Origin: JAZKID01 sp965247525
GTDB taxonomy: Bacteria > Pseudomonadota > Alphaproteobacteria > Rhizobiales > UBA4765
Reading direction: 5' to 3'
Assembly: GCA_965247525.1 (NCBI GenBank)
Contig: OZ252015.1
Span: forward strand, 1,736,001-1,800,000
Length of the DNA stretch: 64,000 bases
The notes beneath the pieces were generated by a model. The model saw nothing but the letters and a program-made list of their open reading frames with translations, was not told the origin of the DNA and made no database searches. The position numbers and the translations under genes are program-made. This document shows positions 43,683-51,377 of the stretch, in pieces (the stretch's first letter is position 1; each line of letters starts with the position of its first letter).

Positions 43683-43688
43683 ACCTAC

Positions 43689-43749
43689 AAAAAAACGCCC
43701 CTTGAATTGTGCCGTTTGCAAAAAGGCAAAGGCACAAAGGGGCGTTTTT
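43689..43749. terminator. Bidirectional terminator between the orphan gene and sciP
   Basis: The outer arms AAAAAACGCCCC / GGGGCGTTTTT and an inner GTGCC/GGCAC hairpin face both genes. Confidence 0.87.
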
Positions 43750-43764
43750 AATTTTTAGGGTGTT

Positions 43765-44043
43765 TTAAGCGCGGTAGTGCTGAATACGCGTTGTGCGCAG
43801 GCCAGCAAGGCCATGCTTGTCAATTGAGGCCTGCCAGGACAGGATTTCATCGACCGTCAGAGTATAGCGTTTGCAAGCATCTTCGATGGACAACAGTCCA
43901 CCACGAATGGCCGCAACCACCTCCGCTTTTCTGCGGATGACCCAGCGCCTTGTATCTGAGGGCGGAAGGTCGGCAACCGTTAGAGGGCTGCCATCTGGTC
44001 CGATGACGTATTTAACTCGTGGGCGTAACATTTGCTCGGTCAT
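43765..44043 (-). CDS. sciP: SciP, CtrA-antagonist (DUF1153)
   Basis: This 92-residue DNA-binding protein has the SciP core: RPRVKYVIGPDGSPLTVADLPPSDTRRWVIRRKAEVVAAIRGGLLSIEDACKRYTLTVDEILSWQASIDKHGLAGLR. The helix-turn-helix is around RRKAEVVAAIRGGLLSIEDACKRYTLT. In Caulobacter SciP binds CtrA-dependent promoters in newborn cells and stops CtrA from activating flagellar and other genes. Its place among ctrA-regulated flagellar genes fits. GAGAG precedes the ATG. The intergenic region to flgD is under 100 bases. Confidence 0.94.
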   Translation of the reverse strand: MTEQMLRPRVKYVIGPDGSPLTVADLPPSDTRRWVIRRKAEVVAAIRGGLLSIEDACKRYTLTVDEILSWQASIDKHGLAGLRTTRIQHYRA

Positions 44044-44142
44044 TTTACTCTCACACTGCTGACCAATTCTTCCTCCTCAAGATAAACCGTTCAGGTTAAG
44101 GAATTCCGACCAAAGTGTTGAGAAAACATTATTTTTGACGTT

Positions 44143-44874
44143 TTATATCAATCCAGCTGACGTTTGGGTCGCTGGCGGGGTGACAACCGAAGTGATGTCT
44201 TGCATCGACAGGCGGCGCGAGCCAACCAGGATAACGGGCGAAGCGCCTGACAGGTCAACACCTGTGACAATACCTCTTGTCGAGCTGTCAACCGCGACCT
44301 GGCTGCCGCTGGCATCTTTTGCGTCGATGGTCAGCGTGTATTTGCCATCTTTAAAGGCGATATTGTTTTTATCCTTGCCATTCCAGCTGTAAGACTGGGA
44401 ACCCGGTGTCAGGGTAAAGTTTTCTTCCGACACCGTCTGACCGGCCTCGTTCCGGATTGTCGCTTTCGCGCTCAAAACCGAGCCTGAAGGGCTTGTCAGG
44501 TTCCAGACGGCATTGCCGTTTGCAAGTTCTGTGGTCTTGCCGCTTGATGTCACCTGCTTGTCGATAAAGGACAGCGCGCCGAAATTGCTGTTGCTGGCAA
44601 GCTGCGCAATAATGGCGTCAAGGCTTTGGTTGGATTTAAGCTGCTGCTCAAGCCCTGTAAACTTTGTCAGCTGGTCGGCAAACTTGTCGGGGTCGGTTGG
44701 CGCGCTGGGGTCCTGATTTTTCAACTGTGTCGTCAGCAATTTTAAAAATGTGCTGAAGGTTTCATCGACCGATCCTGCACCAAACGATGATTTGGCCGAT
44801 GTGCTGGCAGAGACAACATTGCTTTTGCTGGCCTGCGCGATATTTGCGTATGATGCTTCTGTCACTGATGTCAT
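44143..44874 (-). CDS. flgD: Flagellar hook-cap protein FlgD
   Basis: This 243-residue protein has the FlgD N-terminal signature ETFSTFLKLLTTQLKNQDPSAPTDPDKFADQLTKFTGLEQQLKSNQSLDAI. A Tudor-like and Ig-like C-terminal part (NAVWNLTSPSGSVLSAKATIRNEAGQTVSEENFTLTPGSQSYSWNGKDKNNIAFKDGKYTLTIDAKDASG) is the FlgD_ig pattern. FlgD caps the growing hook and is removed after completion. It is exported by the flagellar T3SS. The gene follows fliK by 16 bases on the same strand, so the sigma-54 promoter before fliK probably serves both. Confidence 0.93.
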   Translation of the reverse strand: MTSVTEASYANIAQASKSNVVSASTSAKSSFGAGSVDETFSTFLKLLTTQLKNQDPSAPTDPDKFADQLTKFTGLEQQLKSNQSLDAIIAQLASNSNFGALSFIDKQVTSSGKTTELANGNAVWNLTSPSGSVLSAKATIRNEAGQTVSEENFTLTPGSQSYSWNGKDKNNIAFKDGKYTLTIDAKDASGSQVAVDSSTRGIVTGVDLSGASPVILVGSRRLSMQDITSVVTPPATQTSAGLI

Positions 44875-44890
44875 TTGTCTCTACTCCTGT

Positions 44891-46438
44891 TTACACATGC
44901 AGATCGATGCCGCTGCCGCGGCCTTGGGAAAGGCTTGCAACCACCGGGCGCGCGGCCCAGCCGTTCAATTCTTCAACATTGATGTCCATTGTGCCGCGAT
45001 GCGTTGTTTTGGTGCGCTGATCTTGCCCCTGCTGGCTTTGGCCGGACTGGTCTTTCAGCGAAAACTGCATCGCGCCTGAATCTGTTTTCAAACCGCTATT
45101 GCTGAGCGCCCGTTCTAGATTGGGCTGGTCGCGGCGCAGCTGGTCAAGTGTTTCTGGTCGTTCCACGACAAGATGCGTGGCGACCTTTCCGTGCTTGTCG
45201 ACAGAGACTGTGACATCAATCCCGCCAAGCTCGGCGGGATCAAGGCGGATCTGAAACTGTTTTTCACCACGATGCGCGGACGCTGCAATTTCGAAAGGTA
45301 CGCGCGCAAGGGCAAGCGGCGCGCGGGTCTGTGCATCAATCGTTTGCGCGACAACCGTTGGCTGCTGCGTTTGCGTTTGCGTTGTCAGAACGGGTGGGGC
45401 TGGTGCTTTTGCTGACTCAGCTGCAACTGTTGCTGTCGATGCAGCGTTGACAGTCTGATCGGCGTCAGATTGTTGCGTGCTGGTATCAGCCTGCGGCGTG
45501 TCTGAGGTGACAGTGATGTCAGATTTTGGCTGAACCGGCGTTGCCTGGGTGTCGGCCTTGGCATTTGCGTTTGTGGCTGGCGCTTGCGCAACGACTGTGG
45601 CCGTTTCGTCCTTGCCTTTTGCCAAGGTTATTTTTTTATCGACGGCTGAAACGTTTACCGCCTGCAGGCGTGTCGTCTGCGCGTCTGTTGCAGCGGGTTT
45701 CAAGGTTTCAACGAGCGCCGCGCTTAAATCTGCCGCTGCTGTTGTTTTGTCGGTCGTGGCCGCTTTTTGTGTTGCGGCAGCATCGGGTGTTGGTTTTGCT
45801 GCGGCATCAGCCGTTGCGTCAACTAAAGCTGTGGCATCAGCCACACTGGCCGTATCGCTTGTTCCAGCTGCGGCAGTAGCCGCCTGTTGTGATTGATCGC
45901 CGGACGCCTGTGCCGTGGCGCTGGCGTCCGTGCCAGCTTTTGCAAGATCTGCGTTTAGTTTGGCAGCTGCGGATGTGTTGGCCGCGGCAAGAAGGGCAGC
46001 GTCAGGTGTTGCGGATGCTGCATCTGTTCCTGCGGCTGCTGCATCTGTTCCTGCGGCTGTTTCAATCTGAGCTGTGACAAGAAGCGGCGTCCCGATAAGA
46101 GGTGTCGCGGCTGGTGTCGGCAGAGCCTGCGCTGCTGTAATGACAGTCGATGCGGTCTTGTCGTCATCGGCGGTTGTTGTGTCGCTTTGATCATCGTCAT
46201 CGGATTTTGTTTTACCGGATCCGGTCGATGCGTCCTTGCTGGCAGCCTTGTCGGTTGGCGCGTTGGTGTCACTTGTCTGTGTTGGCGCCTCATTCGCGCT
46301 GTCAGCGGCTTGGCTGTCCTGCAAATGGTCGTCAAATGCTGCGCCATCGGCACCGCGTTGTTCGACAGGTTCGCGCTCGCGTTTGATGATGCTTGCGGGA
46401 ATTTTGAGAAGATCTGTAATAAGACCAATGCCTGACAC
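44891..46438 (-). CDS. fliK: Flagellar hook-length control protein FliK
   Basis: This protein of about 515 residues is mostly Ala/Thr/Asp/Gln-rich and disordered, with a conserved C-terminal Flg_hook domain (FEIAASAHRGEKQFQIRLDPAELGGIDVTVSVDKHGKVATHLVVERPETLDQLRRDQPNLERALSNSGL). The RLDPAELGxxxV motif identifies FliK, the exported ruler that switches FlhB specificity. GTG 46438 is chosen: AAAGGA stands seven bases before it and a sigma-54 promoter (46466-46481) lies just upstream. The open frame runs to 46582, but that longer start would sit upstream of the promoter. The middle repeats (TAADK, TDAASAT and so on) make alignment outside the domain unreliable. Confidence 0.92.
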   Translation of the reverse strand: MSGIGLITDLLKIPASIIKREREPVEQRGADGAAFDDHLQDSQAADSANEAPTQTSDTNAPTDKAASKDASTGSGKTKSDDDDQSDTTTADDDKTASTVITAAQALPTPAATPLIGTPLLVTAQIETAAGTDAAAAGTDAASATPDAALLAAANTSAAAKLNADLAKAGTDASATAQASGDQSQQAATAAAGTSDTASVADATALVDATADAAAKPTPDAAATQKAATTDKTTAAADLSAALVETLKPAATDAQTTRLQAVNVSAVDKKITLAKGKDETATVVAQAPATNANAKADTQATPVQPKSDITVTSDTPQADTSTQQSDADQTVNAASTATVAAESAKAPAPPVLTTQTQTQQPTVVAQTIDAQTRAPLALARVPFEIAASAHRGEKQFQIRLDPAELGGIDVTVSVDKHGKVATHLVVERPETLDQLRRDQPNLERALSNSGLKTDSGAMQFSLKDQSGQSQQGQDQRTKTTHRGTMDINVEELNGWAARPVVASLSQGRGSGIDLHV

Positions 46439-46465
46439 GTCGTAATCCTTTGTTTCCTGTAGAAA

Positions 46466-46481
46466 TGCAGGAGGCGTGCCA
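46466..46481 (-). promoter_or_regulatory. Sigma-54 promoter upstream of fliK
   Basis: On the - strand TGGCACGCCTCCTGCA matches the sigma-54 consensus (TGGCACG-N4-TTGCA) with one mismatch and exact GG-N10-GC spacing. It lies 28 bases before the fliK GTG. FlbD, the expected activator, is encoded at 37735. FlbD-binding elements were not sought by computation. Confidence 0.75.
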
Positions 46482-46611
46482 AATAAAAATCTTTTATATA
46501 TCAATGGCTTAAGATAATATAAAGCATACCCGCCAAGGATCAGAGGTCTGGTTTGGCCCTTACAAGGGCAAGTCTTGCCCATTGCCGCGCCGCATGAGAA
46601 AGACTTGGGCC

Positions 46612-47772
46612 ATGCTCAACAGCCTTGGAATTGCCAAACCGCCTGAGAAAACCCGCGTCGTGGTTGCGATGTCGGGCGGCGTGGATTCGTCGGTTGTGGC
46701 TGCCGTGCTGAAAGCCCAAGGCTATGACGTGGTCGGCATGACCCTGCAGCTCTATAACGGCAATGCCACGCCTGCCAAAAAAGGCGCGTGCTGCGCTGGT
46801 CAGGACATTGATGATGCGCGCCGTGTGTCGGGCAAAATCGGCATTCCGCATTATGTGCTCGACTATGAGCAAAAGTTCAAAAGCAGCGTCATCGATACAT
46901 TTGCGGAAAGCTATCTTGCGGGCGAAACGCCGGTGCCCTGTATTTCATGCAACCAGACCGTCAAATTTCGTGATCTTTTGGCGACATCGCGCGAGCTTGA
47001 CGCCGATGTGCTGGCGACCGGCCATTATGTTGAAAGCCGTAAAATCGGCGCGCATATGGCGATGTTTCGCCCCATCGATGCGGATCGTGATCAGAGTTAT
47101 TTTTTGTTTGCAACGACGCAGGACCAGCTCGATTATTTGCGCTTTCCGCTGGGCGCGCTGACAAAGCAGGAAACGCGCGCGCTGGCGGCTGAGTATGATC
47201 TGACAGTTGCCGCCAAACCGGACAGCCAGGACATTTGTTTTGTTGCCAATGGCCGCTATGCCAACATCATTGAAAAACTAAAACCCGGATCGTCGCAGCG
47301 CGGCATGGTGCAGCATGTGAACGGCAAGGTTCTTGGCGAGCATGACGGCATTATCAATTTCACTGTTGGCCAGCGCAAAGGCCTGAAAATTGCGTCCGAT
47401 TCGCCGCTTTATGTTGTGTCACTGGATGCAAAAAACAACCGCGTTGTCGTTGGCCCGCGAGAAGCGCTTTTTACATCGCGTCTTTCCCTTCGTGATATCA
47501 ACTGGATCGGCGAGGGTGCAGCACCGGTCGATGGTCTCGGCGTGCATGTGCGCGTGCGCTCCGCGCGGGCGCCTGCGCCTGCAATTTTGCGTGTGCGCGG
47601 CGCTGAGACCAATGTTGAATTGCTGTCGGGCGAAGATGGCGTTGCGCCCGGTCAGGCTTGCGTTTTTTATGAAAGCGATGCACCGCGCGCGCGCGTGCTG
47701 GGCGGCGGGTTTATTGCGGCAACAGAAAAGAACGTTTTGTCGCGCACGCGCGAAGATGTACTGACCTCATGA
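46612..47772 (+). CDS. mnmA: tRNA 2-thiouridylase MnmA
   Basis: This protein of about 386 residues puts sulphur on U34 of Lys/Glu/Gln tRNAs. It has the PP-loop MSGGVDSSVVAAVLK, GMTLQLYNG, the nucleophile region PCISCNQTVKF, TGHYVESR, GRYANIIEK, and catalytic Cys in DSQDICFV. ATG 46612 (MLNSLGIAKPPEKTRVVV) is the alphaproteobacterial start; ATG 46594 or TTG 46582 would extend over the fliK promoter. It is divergent from fliK. The stop overlaps the next gene by four bases. Confidence 0.97.
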   Translation: MLNSLGIAKPPEKTRVVVAMSGGVDSSVVAAVLKAQGYDVVGMTLQLYNGNATPAKKGACCAGQDIDDARRVSGKIGIPHYVLDYEQKFKSSVIDTFAESYLAGETPVPCISCNQTVKFRDLLATSRELDADVLATGHYVESRKIGAHMAMFRPIDADRDQSYFLFATTQDQLDYLRFPLGALTKQETRALAAEYDLTVAAKPDSQDICFVANGRYANIIEKLKPGSSQRGMVQHVNGKVLGEHDGIINFTVGQRKGLKIASDSPLYVVSLDAKNNRVVVGPREALFTSRLSLRDINWIGEGAAPVDGLGVHVRVRSARAPAPAILRVRGAETNVELLSGEDGVAPGQACVFYESDAPRARVLGGGFIAATEKNVLSRTREDVLTS

Positions 47773-48410
47773 CGAATGTGTTACACGGCGCGCATGTCAA
47801 AGACATGCGTGACACTTACGCCGCGTGGTCGGGAATCTATGATTTCATTTATCGTTATTTTTTTGCACCTGCACAAAAGCGCGCGGCGGCGCTGGCGGCG
47901 CAGACAGGCGTCTCTGTTCTTGAAGTTGGTTTTGGCACAGGATTGACGCTTTCCTATTACCCCAAAAGCGTTCAGCTGACGGGCATTGATATTTCTCTGC
48001 ACATGCTGGAACTTGCAAAGCAGAAATTAAAACAACCACAGAAACCCGATGTTAAAGGCTTGTGCGTCATGGATGCAGGTACGCTTGGATTTGCAGATGC
48101 GCAGTTTGACGCCATTGTTTTTCCCTTCGTGATTGCGCTGGTGCCAAGCTACCGCAAGGCGCTCGACGAGGCGGCGCGGGTCTTGAAACCGGGTGGACGC
48201 ATTGTTCTCGCCAACAGGTTTGGCGCGGAAAGAGGCATGCAGGCGTTTTTTGAGGCGATTGCGGCACCGCTGGCCAATGCCATCGGCTGGAGCTGTAATT
48301 TTAAAATGTCGTTCCTTGAAGACTGGGCCAATGCGCATGGCGGCATGAAACTAAGCCTGAAACATCAGGCTTATTTCAGCGTGATGGTTTTTGAAAAGAA
48401 CGGTGCTTGA
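47769..48410 (+). CDS. pmtA: PmtA-type phospholipid N-methyltransferase
   Basis: This class I SAM-dependent methyltransferase of 213 residues has motif I VLEVGFGTGLTLSYYP, acidic SAM contact LTGIDISLHMLELAKQKL, motif II region LGFADAQFDAIVFPFVIALVP, and RVLKPGGRIVLANRFGAE. The order YAAWSGIYDFIYRYFFAPAQKRA at the start and MQAFFEAIAAPLANAIGW...WANAHGG at the end match Rhodobacter/Sinorhizobium-type PmtA, which methylates phosphatidylethanolamine to phosphatidylcholine. That lipid is typical of host-associated alphaproteobacteria. It overlaps mnmA by four bases (ATGA) and a tRNA gene follows. The assignment is by pattern; a related quinone or lipid methyltransferase is the alternative. Confidence 0.78.
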   Translation: MTNVLHGAHVKDMRDTYAAWSGIYDFIYRYFFAPAQKRAAALAAQTGVSVLEVGFGTGLTLSYYPKSVQLTGIDISLHMLELAKQKLKQPQKPDVKGLCVMDAGTLGFADAQFDAIVFPFVIALVPSYRKALDEAARVLKPGGRIVLANRFGAERGMQAFFEAIAAPLANAIGWSCNFKMSFLEDWANAHGGMKLSLKHQAYFSVMVFEKNGA

Positions 48411-48453
48411 CAGGGTGAAGCTCCTTCCCCTATCCAAAACGATCAAGACCCAA

Positions 48454-48530
48454 GGCGGGGTAGCTCAGTTGGTTAGAGCAGAGGAATCATAATCCTTGTG
48501 TCGGCGGTTCAAATCCGTCCCTCGCTACCA
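48454..48530 (+). tRNA. tRNA-Met (CAT anticodon), elongator type
   Basis: The 77-base cloverleaf folds fully: acceptor GGCGGGG with CCTCGCT, D arm GCTC/GAGC with loop AGTTGGTTA, anticodon stem GAGGA/TCCTT with loop ATCATAA, T arm GGCGG/CCGTC with loop TTCAAAT, and encoded CCA. The acceptor is typical of alphaproteobacterial elongator tRNA-Met; initiator features (mismatched first pair, three GC pairs below the anticodon) are absent. tRNA-Ile2(CAU) also has this anticodon before lysidine modification, so the Met assignment is probable, not certain. Confidence 0.95.
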
Positions 48531-48589
48531 TTTCTGTCGACCGCAGCGCGGTCAAAACATGCCGCTGGCATTTTTTTGAGACAGAAATG
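48529..48589 (+). terminator. Three-stem structure with T-run directly after tRNA-Met
   Basis: Ten-base arms CATTTCTGTC / GACAGAAATG enclose two hairpins, GACCGC-AGC-GCGGTC and ATGCC-GCT-GGCAT; the second is followed by seven T. The left arm starts within the tRNA CCA. It probably terminates the tRNA transcript. Confidence 0.75.
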
Positions 48590-48656
48590 ACAAGCCATTT
48601 ATAGCGCGTCAATTTAAATGAATTTTCTATTTTTTATACGGCGCTGAAATCTTATC

Positions 48657-49106
48657 TCAGACGATATGAAAGCTGTGCAGCAAACCCGGCGCAGGTGTGA
48701 AGCTTGTTGGCAAGACGGACACAGGCGGCGGATCCGTCACACCTTCCTGAATAAAGCGGATGGCGGACAACACGCCGTTTTTTGTAAATGGTTTTGGTAT
48801 GACGCCGTGGCCACCTGCAAAATCATCGGGAATTTTCGCAGGATTTGCAGTGATGAAAAATATTAGCGTTTCAGGCCATTTTTTGCGGATGAGGCGTGCC
48901 ACATCAATGCCTGATGTATTGCGTGCAAGCTGGATATCGACAAATGCGATATCAGGGGTGAGCGTCTCTTGCTCATCTTCGACATCGAAAAGGGAAGCGG
49001 CCTGGCCAACAACCTGATGACCTGCATCCTCAACAATCATCTCAAGATCGAGAGCAAGCAGGCCTTCGTCCTCAACGATGTAAAATGTTAGTCTGCGCTC
49101 ACTCAT
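48657..49106 (-). CDS. Receiver-domain response regulator, partner of the LOV kinase
   Basis: This 149-residue single REC domain has YIVEDEGLLALDLEMIVEDAG, phospho-acceptor Asp57 in IAFVDIQLARNTSGIDVARLI, Thr in FFITANP, and Lys in GVIPKPFTKNGVLSAI, with a Pro-rich tail. It belongs to the receiver group that works with HWE/HisKA_2 kinases (as LovR does with LovK in Caulobacter). Its start overlaps the kinase stop by four bases, so both are one operon. No output domain is present, so it may act as a phosphate sink or in a relay. The tRNA region lies downstream. Confidence 0.87.
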   Translation of the reverse strand: MSERRLTFYIVEDEGLLALDLEMIVEDAGHQVVGQAASLFDVEDEQETLTPDIAFVDIQLARNTSGIDVARLIRKKWPETLIFFITANPAKIPDDFAGGHGVIPKPFTKNGVLSAIRFIQEGVTDPPPVSVLPTSFTPAPGLLHSFHIV

Positions 49107-50209
49107 ACCTGTGGTTCCATCGAAAAATTCAACTCAACTTTCGTGCCGGGTTCACAATTTACGAACGCAACATCGCCACCTACTTGTTTGCATAATCGCG
49201 TTATCAAAGTGTGACCAAGGCTGTCGCTTTTAATATCGGAGGGGAAAAATCCCGGTCCATCATCGGAAATCGATATTTTTGCAAGATTGTTGAAAGCAGA
49301 CGCGTGCACGGCAATTGTTCCAGAACGTCCATCTTTATAAGCATGTTTGATAGAGTTGGTGACAATCTCGTTGAGAATAAGGCCAAAGGCCGAGGCTTTC
49401 TCGGCCGGTATTTTTATGGATGAAATTTGTGTTTCAATTTTGATATCGTTGCGGCCACTAGATCCTACAATATCCGATACCAATGTGCCGACAAAATCAC
49501 CGATATCGAAATGCATAATATCGCTGGACTGATAAAGCTTGCGGTGGACTGTTGCGAGCGCATCAACGCGCTCGAGCATTGTCTTTAATTTGTCAGAAAT
49601 AATAGGGTCTTTGATGCTGCGGGCTTGAAGCCGCAACATTGAACCAATCATTGTCAGATTGTTTTTAACGCGGTGATCAACTTCATGCAGAAGCAAGGTT
49701 TTGGCATCAAGCGCGGCTTTAAGGTCTGCCGTTCGCTCTTGAATTTCCTGCTCAACATGAATCTTCTGCAGTTCAATCATGCGCTGGGCTTCGATGCGGT
49801 CTGTAACATCAAGCTGGGATGCAAAAAAGTATTGAAGTTCTCCATTGGTATTGCGCACAGGACTGAGATATAGCGCATTCCAAAATGTTGTTTGATCTTT
49901 GCGATAGTTTAACAGGTCGATTTCAATCGAATCGCTTTTTTTTATAGCTTCTCTGATTTTTTGAACATCGCTCTGATTTGTCTCCGGTCCCTGTAAGAAA
50001 CGGCAGTTGCGACCGATGATTTCCTCGCGGGAATATCCAGTTAAATCCTGAAACGCCTGATTGCAAAACACAATCGGATTATCGGGGAGGCGCGGATCCG
50101 TAATTACCATCGGCATACGCGTCGCACGTACGGCTGCGGCAAAAGGGTCGCCTTGGCCTAACTCATGTGTCACGCTGTCGGTTAAATGCCAATCGTCACT
50201 CTGCTTCAT
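49103..50209 (-). CDS. LOV-domain (blue-light) sensor histidine kinase, HisKA_2/HWE type
   Basis: This 368-residue protein has no membrane segment. It has a PAS/LOV domain (about 25-140) with the flavin-adduct motif GRNCRFLQGPETNQ (Cys69), then NYRKDQTTFWNALYLSPVRN, the usual LOV strands, and a coiled linker. The HisKA_2 phosphoacceptor motif HEVDHRVKNNLTMIGSMLRLQ has His179, and a GHKL ATPase follows (LILNEIVTNSIKHAYKDG, ISISDDGPGFFP). The reactive Cys and the NCRFLQ context indicate FMN-based blue-light photochemistry, as in LovK. It shares the promoter region 50210-50363 with sctD, head to head. It is AT-richer than the T3SS genes. Confidence 0.92.
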   Translation of the reverse strand: MKQSDDWHLTDSVTHELGQGDPFAAAVRATRMPMVITDPRLPDNPIVFCNQAFQDLTGYSREEIIGRNCRFLQGPETNQSDVQKIREAIKKSDSIEIDLLNYRKDQTTFWNALYLSPVRNTNGELQYFFASQLDVTDRIEAQRMIELQKIHVEQEIQERTADLKAALDAKTLLLHEVDHRVKNNLTMIGSMLRLQARSIKDPIISDKLKTMLERVDALATVHRKLYQSSDIMHFDIGDFVGTLVSDIVGSSGRNDIKIETQISSIKIPAEKASAFGLILNEIVTNSIKHAYKDGRSGTIAVHASAFNNLAKISISDDGPGFFPSDIKSDSLGHTLITRLCKQVGGDVAFVNCEPGTKVELNFSMEPQV

Positions 50210-50363
50210 TTAAAAGCCTTATCTATCTGGTTTACAAGATTATATTCATTAACGGGCGGACTTCGCTTCGGTTCCACAAACGGCCTCAAAGGCATTGTAC
50301 AAAGCTCGAAAAGCCTGATCTTCACTCTATATTAAGCATAGGTGTTTAGATTTCATTATTGAT

Positions 50364-51368
50364 ATGGGTGCTTCATCCGCCATGGCCATGTTAGATAAGC
50401 CTTTGGCTTACTTGCAGAATTTGGGACAACCTGGCGCTGGCGTTGTGGAAGAATCGTCTTCCCCGCCGGCCTTCGTGAAAGTGCGCGTTGAGGTCAAGGG
50501 TTTCCCCCCTTCCGCAAAGGCGCTGGAACCCGGCAATTATACTCTCGGCTCTTCGCCTGAATGCGATTTGATTATTCCCGAAGCGCCGGCCGATGAAATT
50601 GCGCTTTTGCATGTGCGCGGCGGCACCGAGCCGCATGAGCTTGTGTCGATGTCGCGCGGCATCATGCTGGGCGGCAAACCCTTCAACCCGCAAACGCGTG
50701 TCAGCCTGCTTGCTGAAACCGTACTTGAAGTGGGCCCCGCAAAAATCACATTCATCCCGCGCGTCAATAAAATGCAGCGCGCCGGACAAATGCTTGCCAA
50801 GGTCAATCCCGGCGCATCGTTCAAAACGCCGGTGACGATGCTTTTAATTGCTGCCGCTTTGGGTCTTGTGGCGTGGTACTCATCAGGCAGCGCGCCCACA
50901 CCCATCAGAAGTTTTAATTTCAACCTGCCCGAGCGCCCTTCAGGTTTGCAAAACACAGCTTCAACCGCGCCGATCACAAATGCCAAAGACACATCGGACG
51001 AATTGAACCGGCTTTTTAATGCGGCCGATCTTTCAAGCCAGATTGAAGCCAAGACCGATGGCACGCAGGTGACCGTTCAAGGCGCGATCAGCATGGGCGC
51101 TGAACCACGCATGAACGAAATCATGCGGCTTGTCGGCACACGCTCAAATGTGCCGATCAAATCAATGGTACGACCCGATTCCTCGACATTGATTGAAGCG
51201 ATTGCCGGCGTGTCGCTGCAGCCGTCGCGCTATATTATTTTGACCGATGGCGAGCGCTACCGTGTCGGCGATCTGATGCCAAACGGCTGGAGCGTTGAAT
51301 CGATCGACCAGCAACAGGTTATTGTCACGCGGGATGGCCTGCGCGAAACACTCGATCTCGGGAAGTAG
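50364..51368 (+). CDS. sctD: T3SS inner-membrane ring protein SctD
   Basis: This 334-residue protein has an N-terminal FHA-like domain (PGNYTLGSSPECDLIIPEAPADEIALLHVRGG; MSRGIMLGGKPFNPQTRVSLLAETVLEVGPAKITFIPR). One membrane helix follows (TPVTMLLIAAALGLVAWY, about 152-169), then a periplasmic part with ring-building strands ending in QPSRYIILTDGERYRVGDLMPNGWSVESIDQQQVIVTRDGLRETLDLGK. This is the SctD plan, with a shorter periplasmic part than in Yersinia YscD. SctD forms the outer ring around SctJ. It starts 154 bases from the LOV kinase and sctV follows after nine bases. ATG 50364 lacks a good ribosome site; ATG 50382 is an alternative. Confidence 0.82.
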   Translation: MGASSAMAMLDKPLAYLQNLGQPGAGVVEESSSPPAFVKVRVEVKGFPPSAKALEPGNYTLGSSPECDLIIPEAPADEIALLHVRGGTEPHELVSMSRGIMLGGKPFNPQTRVSLLAETVLEVGPAKITFIPRVNKMQRAGQMLAKVNPGASFKTPVTMLLIAAALGLVAWYSSGSAPTPIRSFNFNLPERPSGLQNTASTAPITNAKDTSDELNRLFNAADLSSQIEAKTDGTQVTVQGAISMGAEPRMNEIMRLVGTRSNVPIKSMVRPDSSTLIEAIAGVSLQPSRYIILTDGERYRVGDLMPNGWSVESIDQQQVIVTRDGLRETLDLGK

Positions 51369-51377
51369 GGTAGTTCG

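Noticed and set aside
46439..46582. Upstream extension of fliK by 48 codons
   Set aside because: It crosses the sigma-54 promoter; the extended residues are unlike any FliK and GTG 46438 has a ribosome site.
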